The notes: generated by a model from the letters alone, not told the origin. A stretch of 64,000 nt of DNA from Argonema antarcticum A004/B2 (GCF_023333585.1 NZ_JAIQZN010000007.1:62001-126000); one strand, 5' to 3'. Positions 26,578 through 34,926 are shown, numbered from the stretch's first letter. A program made the numbers and translations.

Positions 26578-26856
26578 ATGAAATACGGGACAGTTGGTGA
26601 GGATGAGGGATTTGTCCGTTTAACGACTGAGGAAGTGAAGGATAACTTGGTAGATGCGATCGCGCAAGTTATATTACAGCAACCAGAAGTTGGCAGAATT
26701 AGAGTTAGATCCCCGCCCGATGTGCAAAAGTTGTCAGGTGAAGAAAACGCTTACCGTGTTCGCGTTGATGACTATCGCATTGTCTACGAAATCTACGATC
26801 GAGTCTTACTCGTTGTTGTAGTAAAGGTGGGCAATCGCACTACTTTTTTGCAATAA
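26578..26856 (+). CDS. RelE/ParE-type toxin-like protein with unusual N-terminus
   Basis: 92 residues from ATG 26578 (a TTG three bases earlier is possible). The C-terminal half (VQKLSGEENAYRVRVDDYRI, VYEIYDRVLLVVVVKVGNR) is a typical RelE strand set with the YRVRVDDYR motif. The first 45 residues do not look like the usual RelE helices and may be a replacement or a divergent sequence. No antitoxin gene adjoins it, so it may be orphaned or inactive. Confidence 0.65.
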   Translation: MKYGTVGEDEGFVRLTTEEVKDNLVDAIAQVILQQPEVGRIRVRSPPDVQKLSGEENAYRVRVDDYRIVYEIYDRVLLVVVVKVGNRTTFLQ

Positions 26857-26890
26857 AATATATGTTGTATCTTGATAAAGAGGTGAAGAA

Positions 26891-27295
26891 ATGGCTAAAC
26901 GCAAACAGAAAAGAGCTTCAAATGAATTTACAATACTGGCCTACGACCTCAAGAGTTTTGATGGGCAAACAGGACAGCAGTGGGCTGAGGAGTTCAAGAG
27001 ATGGCACTCCAACTATGGCAGGGGAGCTTATGTTCAGGAGGATGGAAGCTGCGGCTACTGCCCATTTGTGGAGCCGAAGGATAAGGATTGGATAGGTCTA
27101 TACGCACAAGTGATGCAGGAGCCTCAAGTCAGACTCTTCCTAGAAAATTACCCGATGGATGACTACGGTGTGTTCATTGTCAATGAACTCTTCCTACATA
27201 TCTACCTGTTCGAGCTTCACCCAGGACTGCCTGCAACTGTAGACATCGGAACTTGGCATCCTAACAATCCGAACTACATTCACAAGTCTGACTAG
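26891..27295 (+). CDS. Hypothetical protein
   Basis: 134 residues behind GAGGTGAAGAA. Soluble and tryptophan/tyrosine rich (RWHSNYGRGAYVQEDGSCGY, then CPFVEPKDKDWIGLYAQVM). The C-terminus includes VNELFLHIYLFELHPGLPA. No named domain recognised. Two cysteines (CGYC) could be a redox or metal pair. Codon use and a good start support it as real. Confidence 0.6.
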   Translation: MAKRKQKRASNEFTILAYDLKSFDGQTGQQWAEEFKRWHSNYGRGAYVQEDGSCGYCPFVEPKDKDWIGLYAQVMQEPQVRLFLENYPMDDYGVFIVNELFLHIYLFELHPGLPATVDIGTWHPNNPNYIHKSD

Positions 27296-27368
27296 GAGGT
27301 AATGAGATAGGAAGGCAAAAGCGCGATCGCCTGTGAGGATGGAGTTAGGTAAAGAGTGCGATCGATCT

Positions 27369-27722
27369 CTATAATTCTAAAGCCACCATCAAACAGCTAT
27401 TCACCTGATTCATTGCTTCAGCCGAAAGAGATCCCAGCTTTCTGATAATCATCAGCTTATTTAATGTAAAAATTGACTCGCAGCGAACAACTGACTCAAC
27501 TCTGATACCAGCACTAGCAATTTCCTCTCCTGTTATCAAATATTGTGTTACCGTCAAAGAACGGCTAGTGTTGGAAGTGCAAGCCACAATCATCACATCA
27601 TCAAGAATCTGGTTAAGCCGATCTGCCGAGACAATCAAAGCTGGGCGAATTTTAAACTGCTGAAGCTGAGTTGAAGGCATAGGCACCTGACACAAAACGA
27701 CATTACCGCGCTGTAAGTTCAT
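27369..27722 (-). CDS. MazF/PemK-type toxin
   Basis: 117 residues from ATG 27722, placing RGNVVLCQVP near the N-terminus as in the family; a start at 27749 would add nine residues. KIRPALIVSADRLN and DDVMIVACTSN are the PemK/MazF beta-barrel signature of an mRNA-cleaving endoribonuclease. The upstream antitoxin overlaps it. Confidence 0.8.
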   Translation of the reverse strand: MNLQRGNVVLCQVPMPSTQLQQFKIRPALIVSADRLNQILDDVMIVACTSNTSRSLTVTQYLITGEEIASAGIRVESVVRCESIFTLNKLMIIRKLGSLSAEAMNQVNSCLMVALEL

Positions 27723-27906
27723 CGGCAAAGAGTTCGTCATAAATGTCATTTTCAGCGCTTAGCCAATCCTGATAACCTTGGGATAAAACCATCTGTTGAA
27801 CAGAATTTTTTCCACTTTTGAGAGAAAGAGCTACATTTAGAAGTATCGATAACTGTTCATCTGAAAGTTGCTCGATCGCACTCAAAAGTTTTTCGTGAAT
27901 ATTCAT
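27703..27906 (-). CDS. Antitoxin of the MazF-type toxin
   Basis: 67 residues from ATG 27906 (MNIHEKLLSAIEQLSDEQLS). An amphipathic helix is followed by an acidic tail (YDELFADEL), which probably wraps the toxin. It overlaps the toxin start by 20 bases or more. A TTG start at 27942 is less likely. Confidence 0.65.
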   Translation of the reverse strand: MNIHEKLLSAIEQLSDEQLSILLNVALSLKSGKNSVQQMVLSQGYQDWLSAENDIYDELFADELTAR

Positions 27907-28054
27907 GGTGTTCTCGATCGCTATATTCAATGTATACCACAAAATGCTGAATTTTGCCAGAGGAAAGATTGCGACGCCAAATGTTTCTGAGCTACTCGCA
28001 GAATAAGAAAATTGTAACTCATCTGCGCTCTAGCTCAATTTCTGCGATGACTCC

Positions 28055-28561
28055 CTACTCGCTATCCCCATTCTCCTCTTTTGCATCCTCATTTGTTGAT
28101 TCGATCGCTCCATTACCCGTTTCGCATTGGTCAATCAATTCCTGCATACTTGCGGGAAACGTGCCATTTAAAACCATCTTCTGAAAAACCGCATAACAAT
28201 CATTTTTATCTCCTTCTTTGCGAGGATAACCTAACCACAAAATGACTATTTCTTTTTGTTCTTCCAGTTGAGATGCTCTAAAAAACAGTCGATACCTATT
28301 TGGTAGACCCATGCCTTTGAGACGACTGTATCCCCGCAGGTTATCCTTAAGGGCAAAACGAAGAGAAAAAGGATCTAAGGGAATTTTTTCTTCAATTCCC
28401 TGCTTCACAGCCGCAAATAACTTGACCCTTGGATGAGAGCGATATTCTGTCGCTGATAATCGCCCTCTTAGCTTCGTAGCATCACTCAATAAATCGTTCC
28501 ACTGTTGTCCGAATAAAGGGTGGAAACGGATATTCCACCCGTTGAAAATAAGATAACTCAT
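28055..28561 (-). CDS. YhaV-type ribonuclease toxin
   Basis: 168 residues. FNGWNIRFHPLFGQQW at the start and the conserved YRLFFRASQ, then WLGYPRKEGDKNDCYAVFQK identify YhaV, a RelE-superfamily ribonuclease toxin. The C-terminal 30 residues are an acidic extension (ESTNEDAKEENGDSE) not needed by the fold. Its ATG overlaps the antitoxin stop by four bases. Confidence 0.85.
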   Translation of the reverse strand: MSYLIFNGWNIRFHPLFGQQWNDLLSDATKLRGRLSATEYRSHPRVKLFAAVKQGIEEKIPLDPFSLRFALKDNLRGYSRLKGMGLPNRYRLFFRASQLEEQKEIVILWLGYPRKEGDKNDCYAVFQKMVLNGTFPASMQELIDQCETGNGAIESTNEDAKEENGDSE

Positions 28562-28878
28562 TCTTCTACTATGACTCCTTCTAAAAGTGCATCTGCTTCA
28601 GCTTTCATTTCTGCTGTGTAAGGCACAAGAATAGACGGATCTTTTATTACATCTGCCATCAGCGCATCTAGGAATAGCCGCAGCATTTGGGGATCTTCTT
28701 CTTCTTCATCGTCATCTTCAGACACTAATCTCACCAGTAGAGTGTTGTCAGATAAAACCTCAATTTTAAAGCTGGCATTAGCCCATTGCGGATTATCTTT
28801 GTAAAATGATTGTGGTACTGGTAAACTAGGCAAATTTTCCTTTTCTTTTGGGTTTACTGAATAAATTTTGGATGTCAT
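28558..28878 (-). CDS. Antitoxin of the YhaV-type toxin
   Basis: 106 residues from ATG 28878 (MTSKIYSVNPKEKENLP). It contains a very acidic loop (SEDDDEEEEDPQ) likely to mimic RNA and block the toxin, then a helix (LRLFLDALMADVI). It is not the AbrB-like PrlF partner of E. coli YhaV; family name unknown to me. Four-base overlap with the toxin gene. Confidence 0.7.
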   Translation of the reverse strand: MTSKIYSVNPKEKENLPSLPVPQSFYKDNPQWANASFKIEVLSDNTLLVRLVSEDDDEEEEDPQMLRLFLDALMADVIKDPSILVPYTAEMKAEADALLEGVIVEE

Positions 28879-28929
28879 AATCTCAATTCCATTGCTGCCA
28901 CTACATAAAACAATCATACCATCTGAACT

Positions 28930-29652
28930 TCAAAACGGCAGATCGTCATATTCATCGCTTTTTACCTCTACTTTCTTCTTCGCAGAATCAGGCAACTCTA
29001 TCACCCCCGCGATCAATTTCCAGCAAGGATCGCCACCTTCCCAATCATCAGGTCGCCAAGGCATACTCAAACTAACTGTTACCAAACAATGATTTTTCGG
29101 ACGATATCCTAAATCTAATTTTCTCACAAATACCGGATCGGTGATAGTTGTTGTCAATCTTTGACCATTTTCGGTCACAATTGTACCTGACCATTTCTGA
29201 CTACCCTCATATTTCACACCAAGAGGTTTAACCGATATTTCTACGGCTTTTACCAGTTCCAAAGTGCGCCGCTGATCAAAAGGCAATGATTGCAAATATG
29301 GGACTTCTACATATCTCTCATCGTTGTGCAAAATATATTCCTCTTTGCTACAATATTTGAGTAGGTAGGCAGGCGGAACTTGGCCCGATCGCAGCCATTT
29401 TCCCGGTAAGATGGAGAGATTTTCGCTCTCGAAACCAAAGTCAGGCCCGGTCTTGGCTAGAGGAATTTCTATAATATCTAATAACGCCGGTTCTGTCCCC
29501 CCAATCAATCGCATTTCTCTGGGAACTTTACCATCAGGTAAATCGGAAACAGCACGAATCCACTGTCCTTTCATTGGGGTAATTCCGGCGATGCACCTCT
29601 CGCCTCGCTTCCATGAATTAGCAAGGCAAATTATCCTCTTCACAGATGGCAT
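28930..29652 (-). CDS. Dual OB-fold domain protein
   Basis: 240 residues from ATG 29652 (MPSVKRIICLANSWKRGERC). GERCIAGITPMKGQWIRAVS and the later CLVTVSLSMPWRPDDWEG look like the two oligonucleotide-binding-fold halves of the dual-OB family, which is linked to nucleic-acid conflict systems. The N-terminus IICLANSWKRG is typical. It overlaps the upstream DUF488 gene by 13 bases, making a three-gene operon. A role in sensing or binding modified nucleic acid is inferred. Confidence 0.65.
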   Translation of the reverse strand: MPSVKRIICLANSWKRGERCIAGITPMKGQWIRAVSDLPDGKVPREMRLIGGTEPALLDIIEIPLAKTGPDFGFESENLSILPGKWLRSGQVPPAYLLKYCSKEEYILHNDERYVEVPYLQSLPFDQRRTLELVKAVEISVKPLGVKYEGSQKWSGTIVTENGQRLTTTITDPVFVRKLDLGYRPKNHCLVTVSLSMPWRPDDWEGGDPCWKLIAGVIELPDSAKKKVEVKSDEYDDLPF

Positions 29653-30086
29653 ATTTTTACGTTTCTCCACTTTTCATTCAAATATTCGGCAACTAAGCGG
29701 CGATGGCAATTATGTGGTTTAGCTTCGCTACATAGCAGACAGCCTCCATTTAAAATATCTGGTGAAACTTTCTTCTCTATTTGGCGTTTGACCATTAAAT
29801 CTACAAATTCTTTTTCGTAGGTGTCCCAAGCACCGCCGTTCTTTTTATAGTCATCAAGGATATCTTTGGTTGGTGCTAAATCTAGAATGTGAACGTATTC
29901 GATATTGCCAACTTTCCGCAGAAAATACTCTAAGTCTTTGCGTTTGGCAAATCCTGCTAACTGGGAAACATTATTCAGGCGTGTGTCTATGACTCGCTGA
30001 ACTCCTGCTTTGAGTAAAGTCTCAAAAAATTGCTCGGCGCTTTTTTGGGTAAAGCCGATCGTAAATAAGTTAATCTCTTGATTCAT
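29640..30086 (-). CDS. DUF488-family protein, copy 2
   Basis: 148 residues from ATG 30086 (MNQEINLFTIGFTQKSAEQF). The DUF488 core is present: IDTRLNN near the N-terminus and LCSEAKPHNCHRRLVAEYL at the C-terminus, with a conserved Cys-x-His-Arg. It overlaps copy 1 by 17 bases. The two copies differ enough (RLNN versus RSHP after the Asp) to have different tasks. The biochemical function of the family is not established. Confidence 0.8.
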   Translation of the reverse strand: MNQEINLFTIGFTQKSAEQFFETLLKAGVQRVIDTRLNNVSQLAGFAKRKDLEYFLRKVGNIEYVHILDLAPTKDILDDYKKNGGAWDTYEKEFVDLMVKRQIEKKVSPDILNGGCLLCSEAKPHNCHRRLVAEYLNEKWRNVKICHL

Positions 30087-30705
30087 GGTCTTCTTTGACA
30101 TAAGCGATTTCATTACCTTGTCGATTATAAGCTTCTTCTAGGTCAATTTCATCCTTTGGCAATTCAAATAGACTTAATTGAATTGGCTGATGCAAATTTT
30201 TGTTAAACTTGCCTAAGAGTCTTGTTTCTAGTTGCTCTTGCAATTCCAAAGTACTATCTGATAAAATATGATTAATCTGCACATTTAAGTTTCGCAGTTG
30301 ACGGCAAACTAAAATAGTGCGATGACAGGTGATCGGGTCTTTTTCAGCACACATCATGGCAATTCGGTAGGTTTCTGCGCCTTTGACTAAACGCTGAATT
30401 CCTTCGGCAAATAGGTTAGTTGCGGCAATTCTTTCGTATAGCGCTTTGCCAGTATTATCGTAACAGCTTAAATCTTCCGGTCTTGCGCCTAATTCGCGAC
30501 CCAGGAAAACATAGCGAATGCCAATGTTTTGTAATGATGCTTTTAAGGCGGGTTGACTGAAGTGGGGTAAACGACGACTGTAGGGGTGCGATCGCACATC
30601 TGCCACTGCCGTAATTCCATGTTGCTGAAGTAACAAAATAAAAGCTTCAATACTGAGATTTGAGTGACCGATCGTGTATAACTCTTTGTAATTGCCGATT
30701 TTCAT
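30070..30705 (-). CDS. DUF488-family protein, copy 1
   Basis: 211 residues from ATG 30705 (MKIGNYKELYTIGHSN). Canonical DUF488 motifs: TIGHSNLSIEAF, AVADVRSHPYSRRLPHF, RYVFLGRELGARP, MMCAEKDPITCHRTILVCR. A 55-residue tail follows the domain (QPIQLSLFELPKDEIDLEEA). First gene of the operon with DUF488 copy 2 and the dual-OB gene. Confidence 0.85.
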   Translation of the reverse strand: MKIGNYKELYTIGHSNLSIEAFILLLQQHGITAVADVRSHPYSRRLPHFSQPALKASLQNIGIRYVFLGRELGARPEDLSCYDNTGKALYERIAATNLFAEGIQRLVKGAETYRIAMMCAEKDPITCHRTILVCRQLRNLNVQINHILSDSTLELQEQLETRLLGKFNKNLHQPIQLSLFELPKDEIDLEEAYNRQGNEIAYVKEDHESRD

Positions 30706-30759
30706 AAGTATTACCTGGTATTTTATTTTACTGATAGGACAAGCAGTATATAGCACCCC

Positions 30760-30792
30760 AGAAACCCGGTTTCTTGAAGAAACCGGGTTTCT
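30760..30792. repeat. Palindromic repeat, second AGAAACCCGGTTTCT copy
   Basis: Arms at 30760-30775 and 30777-30792 are identical to those at 2677-2709 except the central base. It lies upstream of the DUF488 operon and downstream of the convergently read AAA-polyferredoxin gene. Confidence 0.9.
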
Positions 30793-30807
30793 ATAGTCAA
30801 GCAGTAA

Positions 30808-33369
30808 TTAGTTAACGACAATAATAGCCCACAAACTTGCTCCCAAAACCACAGCAGCCAGATGTTGGGGTAGCAAGAAACGCAGCGGTTGATGAGCAAT
30901 CTTTTGCGTCAAAAATATCGTCAAAACCACCGAAAAAATCAGCGTGGTTCCTTGCAAAAACGCAATTACAGCGGGATGTCCTACCAACACGGGTAACCCC
31001 TCACCACTGAAGCCAAAAGTCGCGAAAGTTAAAGGTAAAATTCGTCCTCCTTCGCCTAAACCCAGCCGCAAATAATGGGCTAAGTTTCCCCCCAAAACCA
31101 GCGGCAAATAACCATAAGCCAACTCTACAAACGAGCGGGGCTTTACCGAACCATGAAACAATTGAATCAAGCTATAACCCAACAGTGGAACCAGTGCAGG
31201 CACGATTAAAACTGCCAAAGAAAATCCCAAATGCACCCAAAACTGACTTAAATCTAAATTCAACCCCAACAAAGATTGCAATTCCGGCAAGCGGTGGAGG
31301 AAAATCCCCCCTAAAAGTAACAACAACAGCGCCACTTCATAGGCATGAGGCACATGAGTTGTCCAAAGTTCAATGCCGGGAGGACGCAAATTTAACTCAA
31401 CCGATCGATGGGGACAAGCTTTGAGACAAGTCATGCAAAGTACGCAATCTTTGTTATCTTCCAAGTGGGTTGGGTGAGTATACAAAGGACAGCCATCAGT
31501 CTCCAAACCTTCACCTTTTTGAGGCCCCCCTTTGTAACATTGATAAGTGGTACATTCAGCAGAACAAGTTCCCTGCTGTGCCCTTAATTCAATCATCGAT
31601 AACTTTGCAAATAGCCCATTCATTCCCCCAATTGGACACAGATACCGACACCAAAACCTGCGTTCAAAAATTGCCGAAAAAATCATGGCTCCCGCAGTAA
31701 TTAACAGCAGCAAACAGGCGGAGAGGTAAGCCGTATCCTCTAAATGCCAGAGTTCCTCCCACAGAAAAATTAAGACAAATAAGCCAAACAAAAACCATCC
31801 TCCCCATTTTTCGGCTGACTGTCGCGGCCACCGTTTTAGCTGACGAGGCCAAAGCCATAGGGAAAGTTTTTGGGTGACTTCCCCATAAATCATGAAGGGA
31901 CAAACAGCGCACCACAGGCGTCCTACAAAGGGAAAACCGATCAGAATTAACGGCCACCACCAAGCCCAAAACAGATTTAAAGCAACATTTTCATTGCGAT
32001 GTTGAGGGCCGAGAAATAATAGGGCGACAACAATAGCAAAAAATCCCAAGGTGAATCCATAATTGATCCGATCGGGCCACCATTCACTGCGTAAAAATCT
32101 TCGCAGCCAAGGATAGGCATTTAAAAGATTGACGCGAAATTGTTTTTTCTTGGTTTGTAACGACCAAAATACTTCTTCAGTTAGTTCTTTATTACCAGCA
32201 GACTGAACAAGCGCTCGTTCCACCAAACCTTCCAATTCTCGAAAATTTCCAGGAAAATCATAAGCTTGTAACCACCTCAAAGCTTCTGCGGTTATGTGAG
32301 GATTGGCAATACCTTTGGCTCGACAAAACAACCGAATGTAGTATTCCATCTGGTCGCTAATATCGGTTTTTCGCACTCGCAGCGGGGGGACTTTAATTAA
32401 ATGAGTAACTAGGCGATCGATCTTGGGCAGCGTTTTTTCAGATATGATCAAAATGCGTGCCAGACAACTAAGTGCTGAGTGCTGAGTGCTGAGTGCTGAG
32501 TGAAATTCTTCTGTGTCCCTCCGATCCTGACTTCCGACTGGTGTGTAGTTTCCGGTTTCCAGCAATTGAGCTATTTTGGGCATCAATTCTGAGGGAAGTT
32601 CTTGGATGTTGTTGAGCAGTAAAGTTCCTTCGCCTAGCCATTCGATTAAACCAGGTTTGCTGCCAACACGACCAAATAATTCAGCACCATTTGCTTGCAA
32701 CTTACTGCAATCTATTTTAATCATCGGTTCTCGCCGCTGAGGAGAAGCGAAATGAATTAGCGCAGCGATGTTGTCTTTTTCGAGTCCGGGTTCCCCAAAA
32801 ATTAGCACCGAACGACGATCTTCAGTTGCTTGTTTAATTTGCTGCCGCAAACGCACTGCATAGCGACTTTTGCCTACAATACCCCGTTTGGCCTTTGTGA
32901 CTAGATAAGGTCGCAATATGGCTTGACGTTCTTGCTCATAAGCTAGCTGAGAAGATATCTGCGCTAGTTCCATTGCCAGTTGTTGCGAAAAAGCCTGGGT
33001 AATTTCGGGATTATCGGCTACTAATTGGCGAAATTTGTCGGCTGGAATAAACCACAACTGACTTTCGCCGATCGCTCTTACAGTCCTCTGCGCCAATTGC
33101 CCAAACAGCAGCTCCTGTAAGTGTACAATCGCACCCTGTAGTAAACTAACATCCCACACAGAACCAGTTTGATTGGTGCGATCGCCTTCCAGCCGTCCTT
33201 GTTTTAGAATATAAAGACCTTCGGGTGGCGTGTCCTCCATAACGAGGCGGGTGTGCGCCGGTACGACTTTTTCTTCTAAAACTTGTGCGATCGCCTCCAA
33301 TACCCTCTCCGACAGCACACTTAAGGCTGTTCGTTCTTGTAGCCATATCACTGCGTCGGTCGCTGTCAT
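30808..33369 (-). CDS. Fusion: cyclic-nucleotide-binding domain, degenerate sigma54-activator AAA, membrane 4Fe-4S polyferredoxin
   Basis: 853 residues. About 10-130 is a cNMP-binding/CRP-like fold. About 160-400 aligns with the AAA domain of NtrC-type activators, but Walker A is GEPGLEKDN, the GAFTGA loop is missing and Walker B is GTLLLNNIQELP with Asn for Asp. About 430-850 is a NapH/NosR/RnfD-like membrane part with some eight helices. It has cysteine clusters LWCAVCP, FWCRYLCPIGG and a ferredoxin site CVLCMTCLKACPHR. This suggests an electron-transfer or redox-sensing membrane protein whose AAA part no longer activates transcription. An in-frame heptamer repeat encodes HSALSTQHSALS at about residues 290-301. 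Confidence 0.85.
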   Translation of the reverse strand: MTATDAVIWLQERTALSVLSERVLEAIAQVLEEKVVPAHTRLVMEDTPPEGLYILKQGRLEGDRTNQTGSVWDVSLLQGAIVHLQELLFGQLAQRTVRAIGESQLWFIPADKFRQLVADNPEITQAFSQQLAMELAQISSQLAYEQERQAILRPYLVTKAKRGIVGKSRYAVRLRQQIKQATEDRRSVLIFGEPGLEKDNIAALIHFASPQRREPMIKIDCSKLQANGAELFGRVGSKPGLIEWLGEGTLLLNNIQELPSELMPKIAQLLETGNYTPVGSQDRRDTEEFHSALSTQHSALSCLARILIISEKTLPKIDRLVTHLIKVPPLRVRKTDISDQMEYYIRLFCRAKGIANPHITAEALRWLQAYDFPGNFRELEGLVERALVQSAGNKELTEEVFWSLQTKKKQFRVNLLNAYPWLRRFLRSEWWPDRINYGFTLGFFAIVVALLFLGPQHRNENVALNLFWAWWWPLILIGFPFVGRLWCAVCPFMIYGEVTQKLSLWLWPRQLKRWPRQSAEKWGGWFLFGLFVLIFLWEELWHLEDTAYLSACLLLLITAGAMIFSAIFERRFWCRYLCPIGGMNGLFAKLSMIELRAQQGTCSAECTTYQCYKGGPQKGEGLETDGCPLYTHPTHLEDNKDCVLCMTCLKACPHRSVELNLRPPGIELWTTHVPHAYEVALLLLLLGGIFLHRLPELQSLLGLNLDLSQFWVHLGFSLAVLIVPALVPLLGYSLIQLFHGSVKPRSFVELAYGYLPLVLGGNLAHYLRLGLGEGGRILPLTFATFGFSGEGLPVLVGHPAVIAFLQGTTLIFSVVLTIFLTQKIAHQPLRFLLPQHLAAVVLGASLWAIIVVN
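32471..32502. repeat. Heptamer repeat (GTGCTGA) inside a gene
   Basis: Four and a half tandem 7-base units AGTGCTG/GTGCTGA within the AAA domain of the fusion gene, read as STQHSALS-like residues on the minus strand. A related AGTGCTGAGTGCTG unit occurs as an intergenic hairpin at 46521-46562. Confidence 0.9.
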
Positions 33370-33419
33370 ACTTGGCTCGCTGATAAAACTTACTTTATAT
33401 TTTAAAGATATATAGCTAG

Positions 33420-33600
33420 GGACTAGGGGCGAACTTGCTAGGGGCTAGGGTCAGAAGGGCCTATAATCAAGGGCTTCGCCGTGAGCGCGGCTCGACTGAG
33501 TTTCGACAAAGACTTCGGCGTGAGCGCTCAGTCGAACGCTCAACTTCCGCGCTCGCGGCTTCAGTGAGCCTTCGCCGAACACCGAACGGTTTCAGGAATT
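33420..33600. repeat. GC-rich dispersed repeat cluster
   Basis: GACTAGGGGCG and CTAGGGG heptamers are followed by repeated and inverted pieces (CTTCGCCGTGAGCGC, CTTCGGCGTGAGCGCTCAGT, GCCTTCGCCGAA). Base composition is clearly richer in GC than the surroundings. No open frame. It looks like a composite of short mobile repeats. Confidence 0.6.
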
Positions 33601-33647
33601 AAGAACGTCCTAACTGACTCATATCATGTCCGGTCGATTGACCATAA

Positions 33648-33803
33648 TTAAATTGGAGCTTCTGGCCACCAATAAAAATGGGTCAACCCTCGGATTAACT
33701 CTTGAAGATTTAAAAGTTTCTGACAACGTTCAAACAGCACATTTAAATCGCCAATTAATTTTGGCTGTAAATATTGTCTATTTATTTCAATGAAGAATAG
33801 AAG
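33648..33803 (-). pseudogene. Possible 3' remnant of an unknown gene
   Basis: An open minus-strand stretch of 51 codons reads LFFIEINRQYLQPKLIGDLN, VLFERCQKLLNLQEL, IRGLTHFYWWPEAPI and TAA. It starts at a TAG without any start codon. The composition looks like protein but I recognise no family. Confidence 0.4.
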
Positions 33804-33984
33804 CTAAAGGCAAAAAAATTAGGCTGGGAAACTTTTTCGGGCTTGGATTTTTCAAAATTACCAGTAAGATGAGTCACATCTGCGGAATGTGGGTTACAAA
33901 TACTGAATTGAATCTCTGTGTAGCTCAGTGTAGTCTATTCTAATCTGTAACTATACTAGCGCGTAGCGCTATAACTCTAAAAAA

Positions 33985-34105
33985 TATAGTATTTTCATTT
34001 GATTTGGATTTTTTTATGAACCACGTTCGCGTAGCGCTTAGGTGCAAAGGAAAGGAAGTAAAGAAAGAAGAAAGAGGATTTCACAAATCAAATGAAAATG
34101 CTATA
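33985..34105. mobile_element. MITE-like element with 21-base inverted ends
   Basis: TATAGTATTTTCATTTGATTT at 33985-34005 is repeated in inverse orientation with one mismatch at 34085-34105. The 79-base interior is purine-rich (GAAAGGAAGTAAAGAAAGAA) and codes for nothing. Size and ends fit a non-autonomous miniature element. Confidence 0.65.
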
Positions 34106-34143
34106 GTACGTAACTAGAATAACTAAAATAAGGATTCATTCCT

Positions 34144-34458
34144 ATGACGGAAGTTCATGACCTAACACAAAAGATATATGACCTTGATGAGGATGTACTG
34201 AAAGCAAGTTTAAGTAACCTAGCGGAAGAGATGGGGGGAGATTTAACAGGAAACAGCGCCCCAAGAGGTTTTTCTGTAGGCTCAATTGATTTTGATGCTC
34301 TAGCTAGAACACCAATTTCACAAGGAGCGGTAGAATTTGGTCAAAAGATTTTCGCTCAGGTGAATACAGAAGCTTATCAAATTTTGTGTACTCCTATGGG
34401 GGATAAAAATACAAAAGTTTTTGGAAGGCTAAAATTGTTTGTTTACGAAGATCCTTAA
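34144..34458 (+). CDS. Hypothetical protein
   Basis: 104 residues from ATG 34144, with AAGGA upstream. Soluble, mixed composition (NLAEEMGGDLTGNSAPRGFS, then AYQILCTPMGDKNTKVFGRL). No recognised domain. It lies between a MITE and a WD40 fragment, in an area of decayed genes. Confidence 0.5.
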   Translation: MTEVHDLTQKIYDLDEDVLKASLSNLAEEMGGDLTGNSAPRGFSVGSIDFDALARTPISQGAVEFGQKIFAQVNTEAYQILCTPMGDKNTKVFGRLKLFVYEDP

Positions 34459-34502
34459 AGCCTTGTCCTTTATAATCAATATGTGGTGGATCGCCTGGGC
34501 AA

Positions 34503-34868
34503 ATGATAACTGCGCTGCAACAATCAATTTCCCAAGTAAAAGAGCGGAATACTTTAGAAGGGCATAGCAATTCGGTCGAGAGTGTCGCATGGAGTCCCGA
34601 TGGCTTGACCTTGGCTTCTGCTAGCGATGACAAGACCATCAAACTGTGGAACCTGCAAACCCAAAAACCGATCGCTACCCTGACTGGGCATAGCAGTCAG
34701 GTCTATAGCGTCGCATGGAGTCCCAATGGCAAGACCTTGGCTTCTGCGAGCGCTGACAAGACCATCAAACTGTGGATTTGGGATTTCGATAGACTTTTTG
34801 GTTCTGGTAACAAACCATTGACGACGGTAATATTGCGAGTATTTTCTGTTAAATTTTGCCAATTTTGA
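34503..34868 (+). pseudogene. Truncated WD40-repeat gene
   Basis: Two complete WD40 blades (GHSNSVESVAWSPDGLTLAS, DDKTIKLWNL; GHSSQVYSVAWSPNGKTLAS, DKTIKLW) are followed by WDFDRLFGSGNKPLTTVILR, the point where such proteins end their propeller. A stop follows after eleven unrelated residues. There is no upstream domain; intact proteins carry 7-14 blades behind a caspase, CHAT or STAND part. It is a leftover of a larger gene. Confidence 0.75.
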
Positions 34869-34926
34869 GCTAATTCCTCAAGTGGCGCAACTAAACGGGT
34901 GTGGTCAAAACCCGTTGGTGATGTAG

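Noticed and set aside
26862..27095. A 77-residue plus-strand gene
   Set aside because: It is an out-of-frame shadow of the better supported gene at 26891-27295.
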